Assembly: GCA_013420905.1 (NCBI GenBank) | Contig: JAAXNY010000013.1 | Location: forward strand, 1,178,001 to 1,242,000 | DNA length: 64,000 nucleotides | Source of the DNA: Collybia mongolica | Taxonomy: Eukaryota > Basidiomycota > Agaricomycetes > Agaricales > Clitocybaceae | Direction: 5' to 3' | Shown here: positions 11,146 to 22,290 of the stretch, piece after piece | Position numbering within the stretch: position 1 is the stretch's first letter | Layout: each line of letters opens with the position of its first letter | Made by a program: the position numbers and the translations under genes | Notes under the pieces: model-generated | Seen by the model: only the letters and a program-made list of their open reading frames with translations | The model's database searches: none | Told to the model about the DNA's origin: nothing

Positions 11146-12058
11146 CTTCTAGTTAACTTTTGAATTGGTTGGCCTATACGGGCAAAGTCTTTAATGAAAT
11201 TCCTGCATACACCAATAGTTCCCATGTAAGCGTGTACCTCACTGACATCTTTGCATGGTCCCCATCTTTCAACTACACCAATCCTATCAGTAGTAGGTTT
11301 TCGTCCTTCATAGGTACATCTATGTCCTACTACTAGAATTTTACTTGCACATAACGTAGACTTATATCCTGAAAAGGTTCCTCCAGAATACTTCATTCTC
11401 TGTATGACACAATTTACATTTTGCATATGTTCCCAGAAGAAGTGTCTAACACCTGGAGCACCAGGTAGCTCTTCTTCTGTTCCATCTGGTAGTTCGTAGC
11501 ACCTTGCTGGACTGCGCATGGGTACATCATCAATGTAGGGTATTGTGACATGTGGTACCTCATCTTGTAGGATGTATGTAACATCATCATGAAATATTGG
11601 AACAGAATTTGTCCATCCCATAGGGAGTGTTACTAGTCTCAGCACACCAAACGGTGTTTGGAATGTGGTTAGATCGCATGAGGTTTCTGCTAAAGGCCTC
11701 TCATCATATCCTACATACAGATCCATCATTCTGCCACAAGCGCGCCCTGCAAAGTGCTCTGCTAGTTCTTCGGTAGTGGGTGGTAAACCCGAGTGTGCTA
11801 TTGTAACTGCATTTAGCGGCTCTAGACTATGTACAATTCTAAGTTTCCTTCCTGGACCTTTCTTTAATATGGTAAACCATCTAGACCTATATGATGAATT
11901 GGACCTCTCGTAGACCCCTGCATCAATTTTAGTCTTAATGATTTTACAAACATCTTCATAGATCCCTGGTGGGATTCTAATGTTTCTCTCTGTCCACGGT
12001 GTATGTGGGACTACTGGTATTTTGACAGTGAAAGGGGGCTCCTGGGCTATAAGTGTGC
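11146..12058 (-). pseudogene. Ty3/gypsy reverse transcriptase part
   Basis: Reads PPFTVKIPVVPHTPWTER, then PPGIYEDVCKIIKTKIDAGV, RWFTILKKGPGRKLRIVHSL, PFGVLRLVTLPMGWTNS, the catalytic IPYIDDVP, and ends KLTRS at the copia A junction. It continues in frame at 6256 once copia A is removed. The YIDD active site is intact. No gag or protease is found to the right of 12058, where an (AC)n run follows, so the 5' third of the element is missing or unrecognisable. Confidence 0.85.
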
Positions 12059-12545
12059 TGATGCTATGAAATGTAATCTCTTACACACACACACACCAAA
12101 CCTAACAATCAACACACAAACAGTAGGAATTGCCTGTTTTAAGTTCAGGTTCAAGTGCTTAGAAGCACTAAGCTTTGAATAATACTAGTCAAGGCCCTTT
12201 TCAATGATCTCTCGATGGGTTTGATTCAGACAAAGCTTCAACACAAGTTTAAAACTTGCTAGGTATATTTATAATATCTCTCAATCCAATAGACTGAGTA
12301 CCAAGTGTACGTTCAATTATTAATGATCCCAAGTGGATCTATAAGTCCAAGTGACTTATTTAAACAAACAGTGCCAAGTGCCTAGTAATTCCAATGGACA
12401 GTGCGGTACTAAGTTCCAAGTGAACTAAGACTCTTCAATTCTGTGATCTCTTCAAACAATTCCAATCAAGACAACTTTGAAGCAATCTGAGCCTTGATTT
12501 GGGCACGCAATAGTGTTTTAACAAATGTGATTTGTATACTCTATA

Positions 12546-12588
12546 GTAGCGCAAAGTGGGGGCAAGATTCCTTGCCTTTGCGCTACTC
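12546..12588. repeat. Stem-loop, 12-bp arms
   Basis: AGTAGCGCAAAG and CTTTGCGCTACT flank a 19-nt loop, just upstream of a TATTTATAG box. In the second unit (near 24595-24635) the left arm is degraded. Confidence 0.7.
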
Positions 12589-13229
12589 ATCTACAGTCTA
12601 TTTATAGTGTACAAACTAAATATCATATGGAATTGTAAATGTTTATATGGAACCATGCTCCCCTGCACCAAGGATCTGTATTTAATGCTGATGCATCCTC
12701 TACAACTTGGCGCGCATGCCATGTGTGCCAATTATGTTGTTACTTGTTACTTATCAAATATTGAAAGAGCTGGCTAAACTCTTATCCAGTCCCGACCACG
12801 TGCTTTGTTATTTAAAACAGCACGGCACTGTCATTTACTTCTCCTGATTGTCCCGGTTGTTATTCATGGTGTCCTGTCTCTTCCAGTAGTTAACACCAAG
12901 TGCCCCTGACTAGGATTGGGTTGTGCAAGTCCCGAATTTACAATTACTTCTCCTATTAACGATGATCCCTGGACTAATGATATCATACTACAACAGTTAC
13001 TTATGGATTAAGATACTGAGGTTGTAACCGGGCATGGTGAATAGGACTAATAATAGACCATACTCATAGTCCTCTGTACTGATAGTGTATTATCCATTAG
13101 ACTAGTTCACTCTGATTAGCCGTCTTGGAGCTCAACTCTAATCCTTTATTACTGTTTACTTGGTTATTAGAAATGATACTAATAGCCTTACTTGTTGACT
13201 TTATAAGTGCAAACAATTTCGGGCCCTAT

Positions 13230-13715
13230 CAGTGGTTTGGTGAGTGTCGTTGATGTGGTTGAAAAGAACCAACAAAGATGTGGCAATGGTAATGTGACCA
13301 TTGCATGTGCTTCATAGTCATGTGACCTAAGTGTCTTGACTTGAGGCCAGTGTAGCCTGTAGCTAGGAATGCCCATCTTGCCCAACGGTTATGAACACCA
13401 AACATATTACATAATGTTTGTGCATGTATGCGTTCAAACCTAGTTGGTTGCAAGTTTTTCAGTGCCATTATGTTATTAATAACAAATAGTATATATATAT
13501 AATTTGAGTAAATAAAAATTATATTAGTAATCTGGTTAGTAATTGACTGGCCACGCAGATTCTGCAAGCTGTCTGTCCATGCTTGTCTGCGTGTCTGCAT
13601 AAAATTATGTGGATTGATGCGGACTTGGCGCGGACACGGATTGTTGTCTGGCTGATGGTCCTGCCAAATGAGTCTGTGTGTCCGCACAGGTTATGTGGCT
13701 TAGTGTAAAGACCTC
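13230..13715 (-). mobile_element. M-family hAT-like element, terminal half (M1)
   Basis: Minus-strand copy starting with GAGGTCTTTACACTAAGCC at 13715 and broken off in the ACC-rich interior at 13230. The start was recognised by comparison with the complete copies at 43213-44449 and 49800-51398. Confidence 0.8.
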
Positions 13716-13935
13716 AATCTGGGCCTAGTGTATTGCAAAGGAGCTGTCCACAATCAGACAGCCCCATCTATATAGGTACATCACAGAATACTATGGAGAT
13801 ATATCAGGAACCTATATCAGCCTGCTAGGGCTGTGCAAATGATACAGATGTAACATGTCAGTAAGGAGTAAATTAGTGTCTGCTAAAGGGGGCAAGGATG
13901 GTGTCACAAGGTAGATAGGATTACACTGAGGTTAC

Positions 13936-14353
13936 AAGTCCTTATGTTTACATAAGTACCTCATTCATCATCCTGGGTTTGTGGGGAAAATTCAGTGTAC
14001 CCAACAAGATCCAGTGTTGTTTTTCCCATGGTTAGTAAGTTTGAAGTGTTCTGAGATTTCATTAGAACATGGTCAGTAAACATTTTGAAGTACATCAGTA
14101 AGACTTTGTAGTTGTGGAAATATTTTTCTAACTGTGGGAATCAAAATTAGCCGACGTGCGGGTTTCGAGCAAAAAAGGCAACTGCTAACATAAGCTGCAT
14201 TCAATACTATAATTTCAAGTTGATTGGTCTTTTTGTTGGGATATCTCAAGAATTAATTAATAAATGTCCACTGCATAATCATGCTTACGTTTGTCAACTA
14301 CGCTGTTAGCTCTAACAGTGTAGTTGACAAACATAAGCATGATTACAAGAGGC
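13936..14353 (+). repeat. R-family repeat R1, 5' part with hairpin
   Basis: Starts with the inverted word CTTATGTTTACATAAG and ends in a hairpin with 34-nt arms (14276-14309 and 14312-14345, two mismatches, 2-nt loop). R1 continues at 18100 beyond the Harbinger insertion. Copies: 25405-26867 (plus strand) and 46120-47667 (minus strand). No coding signal. Confidence 0.85.
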
Positions 14354-14537
14354 TTAGAGCTTGTTCAGCTGCGCTGACTGGAACGGTCTGGACGCTCGTC
14401 CGGTTTGTTGGACTGTTTGTCCTTGCATGTTCCCTTGTTGATCTTGCCGTCGGGATTTGAATTTGCATACGTATCGGGCACTGCATTGAAGTTTCAGTGT
14501 TATCTATTGATTGTCGCATTGGCTTTTAATCATCGCT

Positions 14538-15901
14538 ATGATGAATCCCCACACAGTGCCATTATTGCAAGCCATACTTGCTACAATCACCATTCAACTA
14601 TCATTTCTTATACCAACACTCATACGCCTGATTTTTCGCTATCATATGAAGGAGCCATATCACACATCAATCCTCTCTGGCCATGCTTGGGTTCAAGAGT
14701 TGCTGAATGGGCATCGTGAATGCATTCGTACTGAACTTGGAGTCCATAAGGAGGTTTTCCATGCTCTGATTGATGAGCTGCGGTCGATGGGCCATGGCGA
14801 CACGAGATATGTTGCACTTGAGGAACAACTCGCAATTTTTCTTTATACTGCAGTCACTGGCCTATCTATCCGTCATGTTGGAGAGCGATTTCAATGGGCA
14901 AATCCGACTATTTCCAAGTAATTTATATGACAATTACGAGCATATGATAATCTGATCATTATATAAAGATACTTCAAGAAAATGACCATCATCTTCTCAT
15001 CACAACCATTTTATGATTGCTATGTTCAATGCTCATCTGCCGATGATCCTGTCTCTTCCAGGATCCATGACAACCCCAAATTATGGCCTTTCTTCCAGGG
15101 ATGCCTTGGGGCAATTGATGGCAGTCATATTCATCTCTCCCCACCAGCTGCACTGCAAAGTGTCTATCGCAATCAAAAAGGCTTTTTATCACAGAACTGT
15201 CTTTTTATATGCAATTTTGACATGTTCTTCACTTATGCCCTTACAGGATGGGAAGGTTCAGTGACAGATGCCAGAGTTTGGGCTGATGCATTGGCAAAAG
15301 GGTTTACAGTCCCTGCAGGATACTACTATCTTGGAGATGCAGGATTTCCCCACTGTGAGGAACTTCTTGTTCCATTCCGCAGTGTTCAATACCATCTTCA
15401 AGAGTGGGGTGCAGCAGGTGTCCGGTATGTGCCTTTGCTGGTGTATTACTTATCATATTAATATACACCGACAGTCCAGCAAATGCAAAGGAACTTTTCA
15501 ACCTTCGTCATGCACAAGCATGCAATGTTGTTGAACGTATTTTTGGTGTTCTCAAGCAACGCTTCCGGATTCTTCTTCTTCCCCCTCGCTATCCCCTTGA
15601 ATTTCAAGCTCGTATTCCTGCTGCACTCTGCGCTCTCCAGAACTTCATCCAACGCACTGATACTGATGAAGGTGAAATACCTTCAGATCCACATGAAGCA
15701 ACATCCAGTTTCTCTGTGCCTGATGATGGTGATGATGATGGTTTCATTACTGAAGATGAGGATGCCTCGGCTGTGAATTTACGCAGGCTGGATATTGCAA
15801 ACCAAATGTGGGTGAGTTACAAAAATTACTTGCAAGCAGAGAATGAGACAAGTGCCAGTGATGATGAGGATGAGGATGATGATGATGATAGCAAAACCTG
15901 A
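14538..15901 (+). CDS. PIF/Harbinger DDE transposase
   Basis: Cuts and rejoins the Harbinger ends in the nucleus, usually together with a Myb-like partner. ATG at 14538. Exons 14538-14917, 14969-15424 and 15475-15901, joined by introns of 51 and 50 bp with correct phase. DDE_4-type core: first D in GAIDGSHIHL, second D in YLGDAGFP, E in CNVVERIFGVLKQRFRIL. The N-terminal helix-turn-helix-like part includes GLSIRHVGERFQWANPTISK. The acidic C-tail ends DDDDDSKT. No stop or frame break is seen, so it may be functional. The start could be 14541. Confidence 0.9.
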
Positions 15902-16144
15902 GATGATGAAGGTCTTTGAATACATAGTGACCATGCACAATATATAATTTCATAGCAGGCCTACAAGTTGAGTACACAGTATTCAATACAAGTACTATGT
16001 GATATAAAAGGGATTCAGGGTAACACAGATAAAATTGAGATCGAGGCAATCAAAACGGACACATACACAGCAAGAGATGTCGATCTGAGCAATGAGGTCC
16101 AGCCTGTAGCAACCAATGCAACACAGCAAAAAAAAAAACGTGAG

Positions 16145-17821
16145 CTAGAGTACCATCAGCTGCTCGTCATCCTCCACAGCCCTTGCTTTTCCTTTTCCCG
16201 GGAGAAGAGCAGCCTCCGTAAGTTGGCAAATGAGGAATTGGTGCTGCACAAGGGGAACAGCTTGGAGTGCAATAAAGGTCTTTGCAGCGCGGACAGCTTC
16301 TTCCAAGGCCCCTGTGAAAAACAGAGAGGCCGCAAGCAACTTGTCCTCCAATAGACTGGTTTGTGTTGTAATGAGTTGTATCACGTGATTGAGGACATCG
16401 GCTGGAGGTGCAGCCAACCCCGACGAGGAACTGGATATTGTAGGGATGATGTGTGAAGAGGAAGGAGTGGATGACAATGAGGACATGGTACCAGCGGTGT
16501 TGTCCATAGTTTGCTTCATGATGTCAGTGAGGCAGTTGAGTGTTGAATTCAGTGACTGGGTTAGGATGACAGGATTGAAATCTTCAGTCTTCGACTTTGA
16601 CTTTGACTTTGACTTTGACTTTGGCTTCGATGATTGTTTGGAAGCAGGGGGGTTTGCACCGCTTACTAATGTATCGTGCTTGCATTTGCGGCTGCCACTA
16701 TCGCTCGGAGCATGGCTCAAGCTCATGGATACATCAGGCTGGGAAGGAGGGGGGCAGTGGGCAGTTGGGGCAATGGATGAGGAGGGGGGAGGCATCGTGC
16801 CGCCCAAGGGAGCAGGAGTACCAGAGTCCAAACCGCACACAGTCGGCGCTCCCCGTGATGAGGTGCCGAAAAAGGGCGACGCGCCCAGTGCACTCACAGT
16901 CGGCATGTCCATCGAAGAGGGGTTAGTCGATGAGAGCGGGTCAGTTGGCATGAAAGAGTTGGTTGACGAGAGGGGGTTGATCGACGAGAGGGGGTTAGTT
17001 GATGAAAAAGGGTCAGTCGACGAGAGGGGGTTACTAGGAGGGGGATGAAGTGGTGGTCCCACACAATCCTCTTCTCCATCTTCTTCGTTGTTGATGACGC
17101 CGAGCAGCCATGAGGAGGATTCCCCGGACGGCTCACCAGGCACAAAGGCGTATGTTCCTCGGGGCTGTGTACCAGGCATGAAGGCTTGCATTTTGCGATA
17201 GAATTCCCATGGCGTCGTCACGTACTGCTTCATAGGTGCATGCTGTTTACAATCTCGAATCAGTAGTGTTCCCATTGTAGTAAACATCGCGCTTACCTCT
17301 GGTGTCTTCAACCACTCTTCGAACACCTGTCTCTCACTCTCAGTCCGCACATTGGCACCATAGTCATCGTGGTATCCACTACCTGACTTGTTGTCCCACG
17401 AAGTGACTGCCCGGTAGGTCTTGCACATCTATACAGATCATCAGTAATTAGTAAAGCACCGAGCAATGAGAAATCCATGTACCTGACCCCATTTGTGGTG
17501 ACATTGTTTTGCATCCCTCATCTTGATCATGACAGAAGCCCCGTTGAAGCTCTTCTGCTTCAAACTGAGGCCGCTGGAGGTCGTAAGCGGGCAATTTCTT
17601 TCGACATATGTAAGGAGGGTGTTGGTTTCCTCTTGAGTCCAACGGATGCCAGCTTTGTCAGAACTGCCTGCAGTTGTGGTCGTGGTGGTGGTTGTGGTGG
17701 GATGTGTAGAAGAAGAGGTCGTGGTGGGATGTGTAGAAGAGGAGGTAGTGGGATAGTGTGTTGATTGATTGTCTGGAAGGTTTTCTGTGGTGTCATTGTC
17801 ATCATTGTCATGGTTTCGCAT
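16145..17821 (-). CDS. Harbinger-associated Myb/SANT-like DNA-binding protein
   Basis: Likely binds the transposon ends and helps import the transposase (Harbinger ORF1 family role). Start ATG at 17821 (MRNHDNDDND), chosen because it precedes a low-complexity Thr/Pro tract and then the Myb-like block GIRWTQEETNTLLTYVERNC ending CHHKWGQ. A 54-bp intron (about 17429-17482, GTACAT..TGTATAG) joins MCKTYRAVTSWDNKSGSGYH. Then a Ser/Pro-rich middle with SSTDP/SSTNP repeats, a KSKSKSKSKS tract coded by a GACTTT hexamer run at 16588-16625, and a C-terminal helical segment. Convergent with the transposase gene. Confidence 0.8.
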
Positions 17822-18099
17822 GGCGTATTGGATGGTGTGGATGGTCATGAAAGTATAAGCAAGAGATGTGAGGGAGAGAATGTGGCGAACACATTCTCTC
17901 AAGGACTGCCCGTCCATGAGGGAACAGTGTGCGCGCAGTATCACGGCGTGAGCGCACAACTCTCGAGTCTCGACTGTTGCACAGGAGGGAATTCAAATCC
18001 CGACAGCAAGATCAACAAGGGAACATGCAAGGACAAACAGTCCAACAAACCGGACGAGCGTCCAGACCGTTCCGGTCAGCACAGCTGAACAAGCTCTTA

Positions 18100-18613
18100 T
18101 TCTGCTTTGGGTCAAACTTTTCCCACAATACAAAACATTGCATATCTCCACAATGACAAGACCTATGGATGCAATTCAAATTACTACTACTAGATATGGT
18201 GAAGGGCTACCCAATTGGTGTATTTATGTATATTTGTATGTGTTTGTACACCATCAAATATCATGATCAACAGTAGCTCTCTCACTACAAGCATGTTACA
18301 AATGAATATCAAGTTTGTGTATGAGTTAGCTACACAGATGGCCAAACAAACAATACCATCAAAGTTCCCACAATATAAATCATTGCATATCTCAACAACA
18401 ACAAGGCCTATGGATGTAATTTAAATTGCTAGTGTTAGATATGGTGAAGTAGTACCTCATGTATATGTTTGTAAGTGTTTGTATTTGTTTTTATTTTTCT
18501 AAACCTCATCAACAACAAATTTCTTGCTACATATTGTAAATGAATACTGTCTGTATGTCATTTCACCACACATCTGGCCAAACAAACAATAATACTAAAG
18601 GGGTTTCCTGCAA
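18100..18613 (+). repeat. R1 repeat array, part 2
   Basis: Resumes R1 after Harbinger. Holds imperfect ~240-bp subrepeats recognised by TTCCCACAATA..GCATATCTC and TCTGGCCAAACAAACAATA. Interrupted at 18616 by a Tc1-like element. No gene seen. Confidence 0.8.
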
Positions 18614-18615
18614 TA

Positions 18616-21600
18616 TATGGTGCACAACACCTAAACACCGCCACTTTTGTACAAATAAAATCCCCCCGGCAAAAAATCTCCAATTTCTTATCTGTCTGGT
18701 AAAAATGCTCCATTTGATGAGAGGATAAATTCTACCAGAGCGATTTTGAAAATACTTAAAATTGGTGGAGTTTTTTTTTTTCGTCACATCAATTTGGCCT
18801 CTTACTATATCGGGATGCTTACATAATGAGATAAGCGTTATCTACTTGTCAAAGTGCTGTGCAAGCATCTCCAGAACACGTCGATGAGACTTATACTTCC
18901 TTGAGCTGAAAGCCCGGACATGCAATTGAGCATCTTTGGCTGCCAGGCCCTCGCGGTATGCATGCATCCATCGAATCATCCAATGTTCCCACTTTCGGAT
19001 GGTCATAAGCTTGACTGAATCAAGGGCTTTTGGCAGATTTTCCTGAAGTGTTTGAAATGTGTAATCAGAATGCTCCCGAAGCCAACGTTTCACCGCGCCC
19101 CAAAAGAACTCGATGAAATTCAGCTCACAGTGGAATTTGGGCAAAAATATGCACAAATGTCCTGCAGCTTGAATAACCTCTTGAACAAGTGATTGCTGTT
19201 CTTTGAAATCTGGTTGGAGATCCAGGATACGTTTCGCACAGCAAGATGTGGCCCTGACTTCACAGGAATCCTTGCACTCCATAAGCATTTTTTCCTTCCA
19301 CAGGCCTCGCTCCTTCAGGACTTGCTTCATCCCCTTCGGCATGTCAGGAAACTCGGGGTGATCAGGAGGGAAGATCATCGCCTGTGTAACTCTCTCATCT
19401 CCTCGCATGAACCATCCATCCCGAAGGCGTGCTTGCTTCCCACCAGGCCTGAGATTCATTCGAGAAGTAAGAAGCGCATCAACAGCATATGCAGAGTGCC
19501 CCTGTGAGTTATCAACCATGATCAAAGCCTGATATCCGGGACCGTGGGGGTGCTTGAATGCAGGAATTTTTTTTTCAGAAAGCTGTTGGACGGGAATGTG
19601 TCACCTCTTAATTGGTCAAATTTATGGCTGCTTACCTGCTTTACAAAAAGTTTGCCCGTCCAGTACCCTTCATAATTTTTACCATACTCCAGATCCTGGC
19701 TTGCTTCATGCAGCCAGCCAACCGTTGAACATATCACCTCAGAATGATGCATGCCATGACCAACACCTTTCTTCTTGAGCGCATGTTCACCATCGAGTAC
19801 CCAGCTCTGTTTCATGCCATCATGTGCTTGCACTGTCATTTTGTCATGCGCACAGAGCACAGCCTGGCGTTCAACAAAATTCATCTGCTTTGCAACCTCT
19901 GTATCAACATCACCAACCATATATTCCACCAGCCGTCTTTGATACTCCTCCATTGCGGGGAGAAACACCTTTTGCCGATACTCCACAACATCCGGCCGCT
20001 CATGTCCGTCGTAATACAGAGACTTCTTATGTTCTGTATACCGAAATCCTTCCTTGTGTAGAAAGCGGCGCACTGTTTGCAGGCTGACTCCTTTCCCGAC
20101 TTTCAGATGAATGCGCGGGAACAATTCCACCTCCATGTACTGTTTCAAACCCTGGGGCATCTCCTCGTTCACAATTTTCTCGAGATACTTCTTGGCTGCC
20201 TCTGGAACCATCTTCTGTTCACTGAACAGAGCCAACTTTGCAGGATTCATCGCCCATTTGTTTGACCGAACATACAATCGAAGTTCTGCTTGAATCACGG
20301 GGTCACTGAGTAATGAGAATGACTTTGGGTGTCGTCCGCGACGCAAATTCGGCAGCTCTTGTTTGCGAACCCAAGCTTGAACCCATTTGCGAACCATCCG
20401 CGAGCCCCAGCCAACTGCAAAACCCTGACTCTCTGCAGCAATTTCAGATGCGGCTGTGCCATTACGTTTGTTGTGCACGACCATCCGCAAGTAACTTTGA
20501 ATGGCTCTTGCACGGTAAGATTGCAATCCATTGTGTTGTTCGAAGACATTGCGCTTTGAGCTTATCAACTTCTCAATATCCTTCAGTGCTTCCACAAGTT
20601 CCACATGGCGTTCCTCCCGAATCTTTTGACGCAATGCGTCATTGGTGGTGCTCTGCATCCCATCGTTGATTTCCGCCGATTCGTCATCCTCAGCCATCGA
20701 CCCATCTTCAGATATATCGGATATGTATCCCCTGAAGATCTCATCAGATTGTGCAGTTGATGCACTCGGTGGGTGGTCATCTGGATCACTGCTGGTTGTA
20801 GCACAATATGATGGGATCGGCTCTGGCTCTGATGGCGGGACGGGTGGAGTGGGTGGCTTGAAGTAATTCCGCATTAAGATTGCCCCCTTCCTGTGCACCA
20901 GGTAAGCATTATTTCGGGGAACATGACATGGACTTATGATTTACGTAGCTTCTTGTCATTGGTTTCCTTATCTCGCGCTTTCTTCTCGTTGCAACGCAGG
21001 GTTTGAACTGACAGCCCATTGTACCCAAGGCCTCGATTCTGCTCTGCTTTGTGCCAGTCCTCCGAAGTGAGTCTGCGAGTGATGTCTTCAAATGGTGTCA
21101 ACTTGCTGAGAGCCTCAATCTCTGCCTCCAAGGATTTCTGCAAGCTTTCTTTGAGATCCTCCCCTTCCAACTCCGAATATTCACTGGAACTTTCCTCAGA
21201 CTCAGAGTCATACCCATCATATTCAAACTTGCTGTTGGAGGAAGGATAATAATTGACACTCCCATCCCAGTCACACTCGTCGGCATCGATCGGGTGTATG
21301 TCAGCTGGATCTTCCACTTCGACATCGAGAGGCCGGGGGTATTCCGCGGTGAAGTTCGACCTGGACCCAGAGACCACCTTGTAAAGCTTCGCCTCACGAG
21401 CACGCGCTAAGGATTGTTTGAGATGCTTTTTGCTGCGCCCCATCGCTGTTCAGAAAATGGGTTGATTTCTTACGATATACCAGTATTTACGACTACATGC
21501 CCATGACCCTCTCCATACTACAATTTGAGGACCACCATCAAGTGGCGTTATTTAGCGTCTTTCTGCATCGTCTAGTACAATTTGGGAGGTTGGCGGTAAA

Positions 21601-21665
21601 AATATTTTCCGCGGCCAATTTGGCTGCTGTCCAAAAGTAGCGGTGTTTAGGTGTTGTGCACCATA
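18616..21665 (-). mobile_element. Tc1/mariner-like DDE transposon 1, 3050 bp
   Basis: Terminal repeats TATGGTGCACAACACCTAAA.. (about 35 bp, one or two mismatches) with TA duplications at 18614-18615 and 21666-21667. Removing it restores a subrepeat of the R1 array that matches the empty sites near 26343 and in the minus-strand copy near 46735. Encodes one transposase on the minus strand. Confidence 0.9.
18842..21443 (-). CDS. Tc1-like DDE transposase, apparently intact
   Basis: First exon MGRSKKHLKQSLARAREAKL, acidic, ending DWHKAEQNRGLGYNGLSVQT.. (21443 to about 20940). A short intron follows whose exact ends I could not phase. The second exon (about 20898-19620) has a helix-turn-helix-like region, WVQAWVRKQELPNLRRGRHP, LHKEGFRYTEHKKSLYYDGH and the first catalytic D in LCAHDKMTVQAHDG. 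A 53-bp intron at about 19572-19624 (GTAAGC..CCAACAG) leads to HPHGPGYQALIMVDNSQGHS (second D) and LPKFHCELNFIEFFWGAVKR (catalytic E). Stop at 18842. All three acidic residues are present. Confidence 0.85.
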
Positions 21666-21667
21666 TA

Positions 21668-22290
21668 TGATACGTATCTCAGCAAATACAAAGCTGATGG
21701 ACATGCTACTACTAGACATTGTAAAGGAATACATGATGTTTTGTTTATATGTGTTTTTAGTTGTTTGTACCCTTCCAAATCTCATTATCAACAACAACTT
21801 TTTTACTACATATTACAAATAAATATCATCTGTATATTACTTTGCCAACATCTGGCCAAACAAACAATATTAATGAAATTCACACAATATAGATAATGCA
21901 TATCTCAGCAAATACAAGGCTAACAGGCACAATTGAAATTGCTACTACTCCTAGACCTATGGAGGGGGTACAGCAAGAAATGTATATTTATATTTGTTTG
22001 TATCTTTCCAAATTTGATTATAATCTCTTATTATATCTATTTTAACATCACATTTATATATACTTGGCCATAAGCATAGCCAAACAAGTCAATGTGGATG
22101 CTTCTTGGAATCCATAATGCTCAATATCTTGACAATAACTAGCTATATGAGTATGGTTAAATATAGCATGTGATAACACAACAAAAAACACTTAACAGGC
22201 ATATGTACATTTGTTTGAACTTTGTCTTTGATGATGATATCTACTTTTAGCATATCTTATAAGTTCTTGATTAACCCAGGATGCAAGGCT
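21668..22290 (+). repeat. R1 repeat array, part 3
   Basis: Two more subrepeats, then the R-family tail (TCAATATCTTGACAATAACT, GATTAACCCAGGATGCAAGG). No gene. Confidence 0.75.

Larger units (their letters stand above)
14357..18096 (+). mobile_element. PIF/Harbinger transposon, 3740 bp, TSD TTA
   Basis: Ends GAGCTTGTTCAGC and GCTGAACAAGCTC open terminal inverted repeats of about 105 bp with only a few mismatches. It is flanked by TTA at 14354-14356 and 18097-18099, the 3-bp TWA duplication typical of Harbinger. The paralogous empty site is intact at 25827-25829. It carries a transposase (plus) and a Myb-like protein (minus) convergently, the classical two-gene layout. Confidence 0.95.

Noticed and set aside
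12059..13229. 5' LTR of the gypsy element
   Set aside because: The minus-strand start TGATAGGGCCCG looks LTR-like, but no matching 3' LTR, primer site or target duplication could be shown, and most of the stretch belongs to the tandem unit.
16389..17048. Plus-strand frame of 219 codons opposite the Myb-like gene
   Set aside because: Antisense shadow of the Ser/Pro and Lys-Ser repeats; no start context or homology.
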